Assembly (NCBI RefSeq): GCF_003932715.1
Contig: NZ_CP020700.1
Location: 7,899,743 to 7,963,742, forward strand
DNA from: Streptomyces tsukubensis
Lineage (GTDB): Bacteria; Actinomycetota; Actinomycetes; Streptomycetales; Streptomycetaceae
DNA length: 64,000 nucleotides
Reading direction: 5' to 3'
Shown here: positions 49,301 to 62,471 of the stretch, in pieces
Numbering within the stretch: the first letter of the stretch is position 1
How the letters are laid out: each line of letters begins with the position of its first letter
Notes under the pieces: model-generated
Seen by the model: the letters and a program-made list of their open reading frames with translations, nothing else
Databases searched by the model: none
What the model was told of the DNA's origin: nothing
Program-made: the position numbers and the translations under genes

Positions 49301-52147
49301 GACCGCGACCCGGTTGCGGTGGGCACCCTGCGGCGCGACGACGGCGGCCCCGAGCGGCTGCTGACGTCCCTCGCCGAGGCGTATGTCCGTGGTGTGGCCG
49401 TCGACTGGGCGGCGGTTCTGGGCGGCGGGGACACGGTCGATCTGCCGACGTACGCCTTCCAGCGGCGCTGGTTCTGGCGCGAGCAGGCTTCGCCGCCGGC
49501 TCTTCCGCAGGCGGGGGGCACTCCTGCGGAGGCCGGTTTCTGGGCGGCGGTGGAGCAGGGCGACGCGGATACCCTGGCCCGGCTTCTGGGTGTTGATGCG
49601 GCCGAGTCCACGCTCGGTGCGCTGACCGACTGGCGCCTGCGGGAACGCGCTGATGCGACGGTCGCGGACTGGCGCTACCGCATCGGCTGGGCACCGCTTC
49701 CCGATTCCGGCATGTCTTTGTCGGGGACGTGGCTGGTCGTCGGCGAGGGCCCCGACACGGATGCCGTCGCGGGAGCGCTGGCCGCACGCGGCGCGCGGAC
49801 GGTGACCGTCACCGGCCCGGACCGGCTCGCCTTCACCGATGTCTCGGAGGTGGCCGGTGTCGTCTCGGCCCTGGCCCTGAACGATCACCTGTGCACCGGG
49901 CAGGGCACCGGCACAGCCCTGGTGCCGGACCCTGCTCCCTCCGCCGGGCAGGGCACCGGCACAGCACCGCTGTCGGGTGGTGTCCCCTCCGCCGGTGAGG
50001 GTGGCGGCATGGTGCCGTTGCCGGGGCGGGGGGTTGTTTCTGCGGGTCTGGTGGCGACGGTGGAGCTGGTGCGGGTTTTGGACGGTGCCGGGGTGTCGGC
50101 TCCGTTGTGGGTGCTGACCCGGGGCGCGGTGGCCACGGGTGCCGGTGAGCCGGTGGTCAGTGCGGTGCAGGCGCAGGTGTGGGGTCTGGGTGTGGTGGCC
50201 GGTCTGGAGTTTCCCGGGGTGTGGGGTGGTCTGGTCGATCTGCCTGCGGTGTGGGATGCGCGGACCGCGGGCCGGCTGGTGTCGGTTCTTGCCGGTGGTG
50301 GTGAGGATCAGGTCGCCTTGCGTTCCCGCGGGATTCTGGGGCGCCGTCTTGAGCCGGCTCCCCGCCCGGCCTCCGGCCCGGCTTCTGGCCTGGAGTCGGG
50401 CCCGGCCTCTGGCGTGGGGTCCGGCCTGGAGTCGGGTGGGGTTGCCGGTGGGGCGTGGGTTCCTGGTGGTGCGGTTCTGATCACGGGTGGTACGCGTGGG
50501 GTGGGTGCGGTTACGGCCCGCTGGGTGGCGGGGCGTGGTGCCGGGCGGGTGGTGCTGACGAGCCGTTCGGGGCCCGGTGCGGGGGGTGTTGCGGTTCTGG
50601 CGGCGTCGATTGCCGGGGCCGGGGCGGCGGTTGATGTGATTGCTGCGGATGCTGCGGTGCGTGAGGCGACGGGTGCGCTCCTGGACTGGATTGATGCCGG
50701 TGGTGTGGGTCTGTCGTCGGTGGTGCACGCGGCCGGGTGTGCTGCCCGGGTGCCGGTGGGGGAGACCGACGGGGAGGTTCTGGCCCGGGTGCTGTCGGTG
50801 AAGGCCGGGGGTGCGATGTTCCTGGACGAGCTGACGGCGGGCCGGGATCTGGATGCTTTCGTGGTGTTCTCTTCCGGTGCGGGAGTCTGGGGCGCCGGCG
50901 GGCTGGGTGCCTGCGCGGCGGCCGACGCTTATGCGGACGCGTTGTGCGAGGAGCGCCGTTCGCGGGGTCTGCCCGCCACGTCGGTCGTGTGGGGCAAGTG
51001 GGCCACCACCCCCGACACCACCCCCGGCGCCACCGCCACCACCCCCGTCGCCACGGCCTCCGCCGTCGCCGCGGACGGCGTCACCGGTATCGGCGCCACG
51101 GCCACTGCCTCCGGCGGTGCCGCGGACGGCGTCACCGTCGCCGGAGCCACGGCCGCGGTCACTGCCGATGCCGATGCCGATGCCGATGCCGATGCCGACG
51201 GCGCGGCCGGCGTTGCCGTCGCCGCGGCCGGCCCGACCGTGACTGCCGCTGCCACGGCTGCCGGTACCGGTGTTGGTGCCGCTGCCACGGCTGCCGGTGC
51301 CGGTGTTGGTGTTGGTGTTGGTGGGGTGTGGGGTGGTTCTGGTCTGGAGGGTATTGACCCGGAGCGGGGTATGCGTGCTCTGGGCCGGATTCTGGATGCC
51401 GGTGAGAGTGGTCTGGTGGTGGCCGGGTTCGACTGGGACCGGTTCGTCCCGGCGTTCACGGTGCGCCGTCCGAGTGCGCTGTTGTCCGCTCTGCCCGCGG
51501 TGCAGCGGATCACGGCCGCGGCCGCGGCGGGGTCCGGTGACGGGTCCGGGTCCGGGTCCGGGGCCGTGGTGGGTGGGTCGGGGCTGGCTGCCCGGCTTCT
51601 GGGTATGCCGGAAGCGGACCGGGGGTCTTTCCTGACCGATCTGGTGCGGGGTCATGCGGCGGCGGTGCTGGGCTATGGGGCCGGCCGGGACGTGGTGGCG
51701 CAGCGGGCGTTTCGTGAGCTGGGTTTTGATTCGGTTGCTGCTGTTGAGCTGCAGAACCGGCTGTCGGCTGCGGTGGGGGTGCGGCTGCCGTCGACTGCGG
51801 TGTTCGATCATCCGAACGCGGTGGCGCTGGCGGGGTTCATCCTGGGTGAGCTGATCACCCCGCCCCGGGGGTGGATGGCGGGGTGCGGGTGGTGGCCGCG
51901 GCCGGTGGTGAGCCGATCGCGATTGTGGGGATGGGCTGCCGGTTCCCCGGGGAGGTCCGCGGGCCGGAGGAGTTCTGGGAGCTGCTGGCCGAGGGCAGGG
52001 ACGCGATCGCGGGGTTCCCGGCGGACCGCGGCTGGGAGTCCCCGGACACCAGGCGGCCGGGGCGGGTGGTTCGTATGTCCGGCAGGGTGGTTTCGTCTAC
52101 GATGCCACCGATTTCGATGCGGGTTTCTTCAATATCAACCCGCGTGA
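46301..52147 (+). CDS. Modular type I polyketide synthase, module 1 (docking-KS-AT-KR-ACP)
   Basis: The frame is open for 1948 codons, but PKS homology ends near 51865, where a frame break occurs before the next KS. Domains: N-terminal docking helix ([25 protein letters not shown], ~4-30); KS (~38-450; Cys196 in [20 protein letters not shown]); AT (~725-1010; GHSQGE, YASH, so methylmalonyl-CoA type); KR (~1390-1620; ITGGTRGVG); ACP (~1765-1850; [11 protein letters not shown]). The KR catalytic Tyr is replaced by Cys1538 (codon 50912-50914; GACAAADAY) and the following Asn by Asp, so ketoreduction is probably lost. Linkers are repeat-expanded. ATG 46301 follows GGAGG at 11 bases; a GTG at 46283 immediately after the hydrolase stop is an alternative. 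The docking helix means the chain arrives from another protein. Confidence 0.9.
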   Translation: MDARAEEIINALRGSLIENERLRRDIEGLRAVAEVAAEPVAIIGMGCRFPGGVTSPEELWELVDRGGDAVGPFPGDRGWDVEGLYDPVPGTAGKSYVREGGFLYDAGRFDPEFFRISPREALAMDPQQRLLLEIVWEAVERAGVDPLALRGSRTGVFAGAMYHDYGVTSSDGSLVSGRVAYTLGLEGPAVTVDTACSSSLVALQWAAHALRTGECSLALAGGISLMATPETFVEFSEQRGLSPDGRCRSFAAGADGTGWAEGAGVLLLERLSDARRNGHRVVAVIRGSAVNQDGASNGLTAPNGPAQRRVIRDALANAGLSAADVDVVEAHGTGTVLGDPIEAQALLATYGQEREAGDRPLWLGSVKSNIGHCQAAAGVAGIIKMVGAMRHGVLPRTLHVDAPSPQVDWSAGNVRLLTEPVAWPERAGRPRRAAVSSFGVSGTNAHVIIEEAAPAAPAAPAAPAGPGGAVPGSGAAKPSGEGGGTAPATGKTTTTAPATAPAAGEPGAGVSVAGVSGGAASAPAEPATAASAAAGSAVGEPGGSVPAAGTPGAGVSGVGVLGASASASASASASAERATAASAAVGSAGGVSGGVVRAAGERSVAGGSGVGGSGVGVPVVGGRGVVLSAGVSVWLVSGRSAAALAGQAGRLGEHVVARPSLPVEDVAWSLVTSRSAFEHRAVVVGGGRGELLAGLGSVAAGQAASGVVAGEVVPGATTGTVFVFPGQGSQWVGMGRELASQSPVFAARLAECAAALAPYVEWELDDVLAGHHGFEAAEVVQPALWAVMVSLAAVWQAAGVTPDAVVGHSQGEIAAAAVAGILSLDDAAKVVALRSRTLSALAGRGGMLSIAEPADAVRERIAGFGDRLSVAAVNGPSATVVSGEPDALRELQDACGEAVRTRMIPVDYASHGPQVDALREDILTALTGITPQPAAVPMVSAMSGQWLTGPEMDPAYWYASLREPVEFDRAIRVLGEAGHGVFVEASPHPVVVHAIADTLEDRDPVAVGTLRRDDGGPERLLTSLAEAYVRGVAVDWAAVLGGGDTVDLPTYAFQRRWFWREQASPPALPQAGGTPAEAGFWAAVEQGDADTLARLLGVDAAESTLGALTDWRLRERADATVADWRYRIGWAPLPDSGMSLSGTWLVVGEGPDTDAVAGALAARGARTVTVTGPDRLAFTDVSEVAGVVSALALNDHLCTGQGTGTALVPDPAPSAGQGTGTAPLSGGVPSAGEGGGMVPLPGRGVVSAGLVATVELVRVLDGAGVSAPLWVLTRGAVATGAGEPVVSAVQAQVWGLGVVAGLEFPGVWGGLVDLPAVWDARTAGRLVSVLAGGGEDQVALRSRGILGRRLEPAPRPASGPASGLESGPASGVGSGLESGGVAGGAWVPGGAVLITGGTRGVGAVTARWVAGRGAGRVVLTSRSGPGAGGVAVLAASIAGAGAAVDVIAADAAVREATGALLDWIDAGGVGLSSVVHAAGCAARVPVGETDGEVLARVLSVKAGGAMFLDELTAGRDLDAFVVFSSGAGVWGAGGLGACAAADAYADALCEERRSRGLPATSVVWGKWATTPDTTPGATATTPVATASAVAADGVTGIGATATASGGAADGVTVAGATAAVTADADADADADADGAAGVAVAAAGPTVTAAATAAGTGVGAAATAAGAGVGVGVGGVWGGSGLEGIDPERGMRALGRILDAGESGLVVAGFDWDRFVPAFTVRRPSALLSALPAVQRITAAAAAGSGDGSGSGSGAVVGGSGLAARLLGMPEADRGSFLTDLVRGHAAAVLGYGAGRDVVAQRAFRELGFDSVAAVELQNRLSAAVGVRLPSTAVFDHPNAVALAGFILGELITPPRGWMAGCGWWPRPVVSRSRLWGWAAGSPGRSAGRRSSGSCWPRAGTRSRGSRRTAAGSPRTPGGRGGWFVCPAGWFRLRCHRFRCGFLQYQPA
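47650..48165 (+). repeat. Repeat-expanded KS-AT linker of module 1, with (GCTTCT)6 microsatellite
   Basis: About 170 residues of Ala/Gly/Pro/Ser/Val low complexity sit where PKS modules usually have a compact linker. It contains GCC/CCC repeats coding Ala-Ala-Pro units (47651-47690) and six perfect GCTTCT units (47987-48022) coding Ala-Ser. Confidence 0.85.
51000..51335 (+). repeat. Repeat-expanded KR-ACP linker of module 1, with (GCCGAT)n microsatellite
   Basis: About 110 residues of Ala/Thr/Gly/Val/Asp low complexity between the KR and ACP. Five GCCGAT units plus one GCCGAC (51164-51199) code Ala-Asp repeats; imperfect GCCACGGC/GGTGTTG repeats flank them. Confidence 0.85.
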
Positions 52148-55073
52148 GGCTCTGGCGATGGATCCGCAGCAGCGGCTGCTGCTGGAAACGTCGTGGGAAG
52201 CGGTCGAGCGGGCCGGTCTGGCCCCGTCCGCGCTGCACGGCTCGGCGACCGGGGTGTTCATCGGGACCAGTGGTTCCGGCTACGAGAACAGTCTCCCGGC
52301 CGGTGACCGGAGTCTGGACGGCTACCGGCTCACCGGCAGTATCCCGGCGGTGGCCTCGGGCCGGATCTCCTATGTCCTGGGTCTGACCGGGCCGGCGGTG
52401 ACGGTGGATACCGCCTGTTCGTCGTCGCTGGTGGCGCTGCATCAGGCGGTGACCGCGCTGCGCGGGGGTGAGTGCACGATGGCGCTGGCCGGCGGGGTGG
52501 CGGTGATGACGTCGCCGGGTGCGTTCACGGAGTTCGCGGAGCAGGGCGGGATGGCTCCCGATGCGCGCTGCAAGGCGTTTTCCGACGGTGCCGACGGCAT
52601 TGTGTGGGGCGAGGGCGCGGGCATGATGCTGCTGGAGCGTCTGTCCGATGCCCGGCGTAACGGGCATCAGGTGCTGGCGGTGATCCGGGGCAGTGCGGTG
52701 AACCAGGACGGTGCCTCGAACGGCCTGGCCGCTCCGAACGGGCCGTCGCAGCGGCGGGTGATCCGTGCCGCGCTGGCCAATGCCCGGCTGTCGGCGGCCG
52801 ATGTCGATGCGGTGGAGGCCCACGGTACGGGGACGTCGCTGGGTGACCCGATCGAGGCGCAGGCGCTGCTGGCGACGTACGGCCGGGAGCGTCCGGCGGG
52901 GGACCGGCCGTTGTGGCTGGGGTCGGTGAAGTCGAACATCGGGCATCTGCAGACCGCGGCGGGTGTGGCGGGTGTGATCAAGATGGTGCTGGCGCTGCAG
53001 CACGGGCAGTTGCCCCGGACGCTGCACGCCCAGGCTCCTTCCACCCGTATCGACTGGTCGGCGGGGAACGTGCGCCTGCTGCAGGAGGCCCGTGAGTGGC
53101 CTGCGGGGGACCGGCCGCGCCGGGCGGGTGTGTCCGCGTTCGGTGTCAGCGGCACGAATGTGCACGTGATCCTGGAGGAGACCCCCGCCCCTGCCGGGCT
53201 CCCCGCCCCTGCCGGGGCTCCCGCACCTGCGGGGGCTCCCGCACCGGGCGAGTTCACCGCCCCTGCGGGGGCTCCTGCAGGGGCCGGGGCCCTCGTGGCG
53301 CCTGGGGCTCTTGTGGCGGCCGGGGGGCTGCTGGGTTCTTCCGGGGACGGTGTCATCCCGGCGGGGGCGGTTCTGGCGCCGGTGTCCGGTCTTCCGGTCT
53401 GGCTGGTGTCGGGCCGCAGTGCGGCGGCGCTGGCCGGGCAGGCGGGCCGTCTGCGCGAGCACCTCGTGGCCCGGCCCGAGTTGCCGGTGGGTGATGTGGC
53501 GTGGTCGCTGGTGACCGGCCGGTCGGTGTTCGAGCACCGCGCCGTCGTCCTCGGCGCGGGCCGGGAGGAACTCTTCACCGGATTGGCATCGGCCGCTACG
53601 GGTCAGGCAGCGCCTGGTGTGGTGACCGGTGAGGTCGCTCCCGGCGGCACCGGCCGGACCGTGTTCGTCTTCCCGGGCCAGGGCAGTCAGTGGGTCGGCA
53701 TGGGCCGCGAACTCGCCTCCAGCTCACCCGTATTCGCGGCACGGCTGGCGGAGTGTGCGGCCGCCCTCGCCCCGTACGTGGAGTGGGAGCTGGACGACGT
53801 CCTCGCCGGACACCACGGCTTCGAAGCCGCCGGTGTGGTGCAGCCCGCCCTGTGGGCTGTCATGGTCTCCCTGGCCGCGGTCTGGCAGGCGGCCGGTGTG
53901 CAGCCGGACGCGGTCGTCGGCCATTCCCAGGGCGAGATCGCCGCCGCAGCCGTCGCCGGGATCCTGTCCCTGGACGATGCGGCGAAGGTCGTCGCCTTGC
54001 GGAGCCGTACCCTGGCCGCCCTCGCAGGCCGCGGCGGGATGCTGTCGATAGCCGAACCGGCCGACACCGTCCGGGAACGGATTGCGGGCTTCGGTGACCG
54101 GTTGTCGGTTGCTGCGGTCAACGGCCCCTCCGCGACGGTCGTCTCCGGCGAAACCGATGCCCTGCAGGAGTTGCAGGACGCCTGTGGTGAAGCGGTACGG
54201 ACCCGGATGATCCCGGTCGACTATGCCTCGCACGGTCCGCAGGTCGATGCCCTGCGCGAGGACATCCTCACCGCCCTCACCGGCATCACCCCCCAGCCCG
54301 CGGCCATCCCGATGGTGTCCGCGATGAGCGGGCAGTGGCTCACCGGCCCCGAAATGGACCCTGCCTACTGGTACGCGTCCCTGCGTGAGCCGGTCGAGTT
54401 CGACCGCGCGATCCGCGTCCTCGGTGAGGCGGGTCACGGTGTGTTCGTCGAAGCCTCCCCGCACCCCGTCGTCATCCACGCGATTGCCGACACCCTCGAC
54501 GAGAGCGACCCGGTCACCGTCGGCACCCTGCGGCGCGACGACGGCGGCCCCGAAAGGCTGCTGACCTCCCTCGCCGAAGCCCATGTCCGGGGCGTCCCCG
54601 TCGACTGGACCACCATTCTCGGCAGCGGGACGGCGGTCGGTCTGCCGACGTATGCGTTCCAGCGGCGCCGGTTCTGGCCCGAAACCCCCGAAACTCCCCG
54701 AGGTCTCGAAGGCGGGCGGTCTGCCTGGTCGGTCGACGACTGGCGCTACCGCATCACCTGGCAGCCGTCCGGCCTCCACCCCGACAGCACGGTGCCCGTG
54801 CTGTCCGGGACGTGGCTGCTCGTCGGGCACGACCCGCAGGCCCCGGCGATCGCCGGCGCCCTGACCCGCCACGGCGCCGACGTCCTCACGGTTGCAGGCC
54901 CCGGGGACCTCGACCCCGCCGTGCTGGCGAACGCCGCCGGCGTCGTGTCGCTCCTCGCCCTCGACGAAACCCCCGACACCCGCCACCCCTGGGTGGCGTC
55001 CGGTACCGCAGCCACCCTGGACCTCGTCCACGCACTGCACCGGGCCGCCTCCACCACCCCGTATGGCTGCTGA
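51871..55073 (+). CDS. PKS module 2, KS-AT and start of KR (frame-broken fragment)
   Basis: Continuation of the same synthase. The KS start ([24 protein letters not shown]) is in one frame from 51871. A one-base loss near 52050 moves the rest ([17 protein letters not shown]...) to the frame that stays open to 55073; an internal ATG at 52158 is merely the MDPQQR methionine. KS2 has [15 protein letters not shown] and SNIGH. AT2 (53660-54640) has GHSQGE and YASH and is nearly identical to AT1, so it too would select methylmalonyl-CoA. The KR's N-terminal structural part begins at ~54730 (DDWRYRITW). At ~55062 another one-base loss ends the frame. No dehydratase is present. Confidence 0.8.
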
Positions 55074-56480
55074 CCCGCGGCGCCGTCCGGACCGGTACAG
55101 CCGACGCCACCACCAGCCCGGCCCAGAGCGCGGTGTGGGGCCTCGGGCGCGCCGTCGGCCTGGAACACCCCGGACTGTGGGGCGGACTGGCCGACCTCCC
55201 GGCCGAGTTCACCGCCGAAACCGGCACCCGGCTGGCCGCGGTCCTCGCGGACCCCGGCCACGAGGACCAGATCGCCCTGCGCGGCAACGCCGTCCTCGTG
55301 CGGCGCCTGTCCCGGGCCCTGCCCGCCCCCGCCCCCCGCCGCCCCTGGTCGCCCCGGGGCACGGTGCTGCTGACCGGCGGCACCGGATCCGTCGGCACCC
55401 ACATCGCCACCTGGCTCGCCCGGCAGGGAACCCGCCGCCTGGTCCTGACCTCCCGCTCCGGCCCCTCGGCCCCGGGGCAGCCGCCCTGGCCGCAGCCGCC
55501 GCCACCAGCGGCACCGACACCGACATCATCAGCTGCGACCTGAACACCCCCGACCAGGTCAGCCGTCTCGTCGCATGGACCCAGGCATCCGGACCCGCCC
55601 TGTCGACCGTGTTCCACTCCGCGACCGTGGCAACCCTGGCCCGCGTCGAAGACACCGACCACGACAACCTCGCGCAGGCCCTGGCGCCAAAGCCGCCGGC
55701 GCCGTCCACCTCGACCAGGCCACCACCGGCCTCGACCTCGACGAGTTCGTCCTCTTCTCGTCGATCTCCGCCACCTGGGGCAGCAACGACCACGGCGCCT
55801 ACGCCGCAGGAAACTCCTTCCTCGACGGATTCGCCGAAGCCCGCCGCTCCCGCGGCCTCCCGGCGACCTCCATCGCCTGGGGCGTATGGAACACACAGGA
55901 CTGGGACGCCGTCGACGCCGCCATGGACCAGGCCCCCGGCCGGATCACCCCCGGCCGCCTGCGCCGCCAGGGCATGAACTTCATGGACACCGACCGCGCC
56001 CTGACCCCCTGGGCCACATCCTCACCACGACGAAACGTTCATCGCCGTCGCCGACATCACCTGGGACACCTTCGCCCCCGTCTTCCGCGCCGCCCGCCCC
56101 CGCCCCCTCCTCGACACCATCCCCGAAGCCCGGGAAGAACCCCCCACCCCCACCGGCCCGGCGGCCAGGGAGGCCAGGGAGGGGCCGAACACGGCCAGTA
56201 CGCCACCCTCCTGGCCCGCATGCCCCACACCGAACGCCACCGCACCCTCACCGAACTCGTCGCTCCCACGCCGCAGCCGTCCTCGGCCACCCTCGGTCAC
56301 CGACGTACCCGCCGAACGCCCTTCCGCGACATCGGCTTCGACTCCCTGACCGCCGTCGAACTCCGCAACCGCCTCAACACCACCACCGGCACACGACTGC
56401 CCGCCACCGCCGTCTTCGACCACCCCGACCCCACCACCCTCGCCGCGAAATCCTCACCCGCCTCCTGGGAACCACCCCCC
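55064..56480 (+). pseudogene. PKS module 2, KR and ACP (multiple frame breaks)
   Basis: Read across frames: WLLTRGAV and GTVLLTGGTGSVG (to ~55470); after a break DLNTPDQVSRLVAWTQ; after another at ~55685 FVLFSSISATWGSNDHGAYAAGNSFLDGF, where the catalytic Tyr (55800-55802) and Asn are present, so this KR looks competent. The ACP (56190-56450) has FRDIGFDSLTAVELRNRL. At least three single-base deletions fall within about 100 bp around 56225-56325 (for example CGTCGCTCCC for an expected CGTCCGCTCCC). I mark it as disrupted as read; sequence error is more likely than true decay. Confidence 0.7.
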
Positions 56481-58075
56481 ACCAGCCCACCACCACCCTC
56501 ATCACCCAAGCCCCCACCGAACCCATCGCCATCGTCTCCATGGCCTGCCGCTACCCCGGCAACATCACCGCCCCCGAAGACCTCTGGGAACTCATCACCA
56601 CCGGCACCGACGCCATCACCCCCTTCCCCCCCGACCGCGGCTGGGACACCGAAGCCCTCTACAACCCCGACCCCGACGCCGACGGCACCACCTACGTCAC
56701 CCAAGGCGGCTTCGTCACCGCCGCCGGGAACTTCGACGCCGCCTTCTTCAACATCAGCCCCCGCGAAGCCCTCGCCATGGACCCCCAGCAACGCCTCCTC
56801 CTCGAAACCACCTGGAACGCGCAAACATCGCCCCACCACCCTCAAAAACACCGGCACCGGCGCTTCATCGGCGGCACCACCTCCGACTACCTCACCGCCG
56901 TCGGCAAAACCCGACGCCCAGGCACACCTCATCACCGGCAACGCCCTCAGCGTCCTGTCCGGACGCCTCTCCTACACCCTCGGCCTCACCGGCCCCGCCG
57001 TCTCGTCGACACCGCCTGCTCCTCCTCCCTGGTCGCCCTCCACCAGGCAGCCCAGGCCCTGCGCTCCGGCGAATGCACCCTCGCCCTCGCCGGCGGCGTC
57101 ATGGTCATGGCCGACCCCAGCGAATTCACCGGCTTCTCCGACTGCGCGCCCTGTCCCCGGACGGCCGCTGCAAAGCCTTCGGCGACGGCGCCGACGGCAT
57201 GGGCATGGCCGAAGGCGCCGGCATGCTCATGCTGGAACGACTCTCCGACGCCGCCGCAACGGACACCCCGTCCTCGCCGTCATCCGCGGCAGCGCCGTCA
57301 ACCAGGACGGCGCCTCCAACGGCCTGTCCGCCCCAACGGCCCCTCCAGCGCGCTCATCCACGCCGCCCTCGCCAACGCCCGGCTCTCCGCGGCCGACGTC
57401 GACGCGTCGAAGCCCACGGCACCGGCACCACCCTCGACCCCATCGAGCCCCTCGCCACCACGGCCGCCAGCGCCCGCCCCGGCCCCTGTGGATCGGCTCC
57501 GTCATTCGGGCACGCCCAGGCCGCCGGTGTCGCCGGTGTCATCAAGATGGTGATGGCCCTGCAGCACGGCGTCCTGCCCGCACCCTGCACGCCGACACCC
57601 CCCCCACCCATGTGGACTGGACGGCCGGCAACGTACGCCTGCTCCAGGAGGCCCGCGCTGGCCGCCCCCCCGCGGCAGGAGTGTCCGCGTTCGGGATCAG
57701 CACCAACGCCCACGTCATCCTCGAAGAAGCCCCCGCCCCGAACCCCCCCCGAACCCGACCCCGCCGCCCCTGCCTCCGGGGCGGGCGCACCCCGGCGCCG
57801 GCGGTCCGCCCCGGCACCCGGCCTCCCGGCCTGGCTGGTCTCCGGCCGGGGCCGCCCTCGCCGGCCAGGCGGGCCGTCTGCGCGAGCACCTCGTAGCCCG
57901 CCCTCCGGCGGAGGATGTGGCGTGGTCGCTGGCGCCGGTCGGTGTTCGAGCACCGCGCCGTCGTCCTCGGCACCGGCCGCGACGAACTCCTCACCGGACT
58001 GGCATCGGCCGCCACCGGTCAGGCAGCGCCCGGTGTGGTGACCGGTGAGGTCGCCCCCGGCGGCACCGGCGCACG
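56481..58075 (+). pseudogene. PKS module 3 ketosynthase and KS-AT linker (heavily frame-broken)
   Basis: KS of a different lineage from KS1/KS2/KS4: [89 protein letters not shown]. Around 56817 about 10 bases appear to be missing from the LETTWEAIERAN region. Further 1-2-base losses occur in SAPNGPS (57330s), VEAHGTGT (57400s) and the following LGDPIEAQA segment. This is the most damaged part of the window. It is C-rich on the coding strand, unlike module 1. Confidence 0.7.
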
Positions 58076-60380
58076 GTGTTCGTCTTCCCCGGCCAGGGCA
58101 GCCAGTGGATCGGCATGGGCCGCGAACTCGCCGCCAGCTCACCCGTATTCGCGGCACGGCTGGCCGAGTGCGCGGCCGCCCTCGCCCCGTATGTCGACTG
58201 GGAGCTGGACGACGTCCTCGCCGGACACCACGGCTTCGAAGCCGCCGGTGTGGTCCAGCCCGCCCTGTGGGCCGTCATGGTCTCCCTGGCCGCCGTCTGG
58301 CAGGCCGCCGGAGTCACCCCCGACGCCGTGGTCGGCCATTCCCAGGGTGAGATCGCCGCCGCAGCCGTCGCCGGGATCCTGTCCCTGGACGATGCGGCGA
58401 AGGTCGTCGCGCTGCGGAGCCGTACCCTGTCCGCCCTCGCAGGCCGCGGCGGCATGCTCTCCATAGCCGAACCCGCCGACACCGTCCGGGCCCGGATCGC
58501 TTCCTTCGGTGACCGGTTGTCGGTCGCTGCGGTCAACGGCCCCTCCGCAACGGTCGTCTCCGGCGAACCGGATGCCCTGCGCGAACTTGCCGAGTCCTGT
58601 GGTGAAGTGGTGCGGACCCGGATGATCCCGGTGGACTATGCCTCGCACGGTCCGCAGGTCGACGCCCTGCGCGAAGACATCCTCACCGCCCTCACCGGCA
58701 TCACCCGGGCGAGGCCCGGATTCCGATGGTGTCCGCGATGAGCGGGCAGTGGCTCACCGGCCCGAAATGGACCCCTCCTACTGGTACGCATCCCTGCGCG
58801 AGCCGGTGGAGTTCGACCGCGCGATCCGCGTCCTCGGTGAGGCGGGCCACGGTGTGTTCGTCGAAGCCTCCCCCCACCCCGTCGTCATCCACGCGATCAC
58901 CGACACCCTCGACGAGAGCGACCCGGTCACCGTAGGCACCCTGCGCCGGGAGGACGGCGGCTCCGAAAGGCTGCTGACGTCCCTCGCCGAAGCCCACGTG
59001 CGGGGTGTGGCCGTCGACTGGACCACCGTCCTGGACACCGGCACGACCGTCGGCCTGCCGACCTACGCCTTCCAGCACCGGCACTACTGGCCGCGGCCGG
59101 CAGTACCGCCGGCCCTTCCGCAGACCGCGGGCACACCGGCGGAGGCCGGGTTCTGGGCGGCCGTCGAGCAGGGCGACGCGGACACCCTGGCCCATCTCCT
59201 GGGCGTCGACGCCGCCGAGTCCACCCTCGGTGCGCTGACCGACTGGCGCCTGCGGGAACGCGCCGACGCAACGGTCGCCGACTGGCGCTACCGCATCGGC
59301 TGGACACCCCTTCCCGACTCCGGCACCTCCCTGTCCGGCACGTGGCTGATCGTCGGCGACGGACCCGACACGGACACCGTCACCGCAGCGCTCGCCGCAC
59401 GCGGCGCCCGCACCGTCACCGTCACCACCCCGGACCTCCTTAACCCGTCCACGGTCACCGGCGCAGCGGGCGTGGTGTCGACCCTGGCCCTGTCCGGGGA
59501 AAACCCCCAGCACCCCGTCGTCCCCGCCGGCCTGATGGCCACGGTCGACCTGGTACGGGCTCTGGGCGATGCCGGGGTGACGGCTCCGCTGTGGGTCGTC
59601 ACCCGGGGCGCCGTGGGCACCAGTACGGCCGAGCCGGTTACCAGTGCGGTGCAGGCGCAGGTCTGGGGCCTGGGAGTCGTCGCCGGACTCGAACTCGCCG
59701 GACGCTGGGGCGGTCTGATCGACCTCCCCCCGACTGGGACCCCCGTACCGCCGCCCGCCTGGTGTCCGTTCTCGCCGACGGCGTGGAGGACCAGGTCGCC
59801 CTGCGCGCCCGCGGCATCCTCGGCCGCCGCCTGGAGCATGCCCCCCGCCCCGCCGCAGGCCAGGCCTGGAACCCGTCCGGCACCGTCCTGGTGACCGGCG
59901 GCACCAGCGGCGTCGGCGCGATCACCGCCCACTGGCTCACCGAACGCACCACCGCACGCATGGTCCTCACCAGCCGCTCGGGCCCCCACGCCGAGAACGC
60001 CGCGGCTCTCGCGGCGTCGATCGCCACCGCCGGAACAGCCGTCGACGTCATCGCCGCCGACATCGCCGCCCGCACCGCAACAAGCACCCTCCTGGACTGG
60101 ATCGACACCAGCGGACCGGCGCTGTCGTCGGTGTTCCACGCCGCCGGCGTCGGCACCCGCATGCCCGTCGAAGAAGTCGGCGCAGAAGACCTCTCGTACG
60201 TCCTGGCGGCGAAAGCCGGCGGCGCGACGCTCCTGGACGAACTGACCGCAGACCGCCCACTCGACGCCTTCGTCCTCTACTCCTCCGGCTCCGGCACCTG
60301 GGGCAGCGGCGGACTGAGCGCCTACGGGGCGGCCAACGCCTACCTGGACGCCCTGTGCGACCAGCGCCGCTCCCGCGGCC

Positions 60381-60385
<5 letters not shown>
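58076..60385 (+). pseudogene. PKS module 3, AT-KR (frame-broken)
   Basis: AT3 (58076-~59090): [20 protein letters not shown] and YASH are present, so methylmalonyl-CoA type; frame changes near 58710-58765. The linker and KR structural domain read [28 protein letters not shown] like module 1. The KR (59880-60385) has GTVLVTGGTSGVG and YSSGSGTWGSGGLSAYGAANAYLDAL: catalytic Tyr (60323-60325) and Asn are intact, with no LDD motif and a Trp before the Tyr, suggesting an A-type, active reductase. Breaks occur at ~59735 and ~60385. Confidence 0.72.

Positions 60386-62471
<2,086 letters not shown>

Noticed and set aside
48524..51811. 1095-codon open frame on the minus strand
   Set aside because: It is exactly antisense to PKS module 1 and codes an Arg/His/Gly-rich sequence with no domain; high GC removes stop codons from antisense frames.
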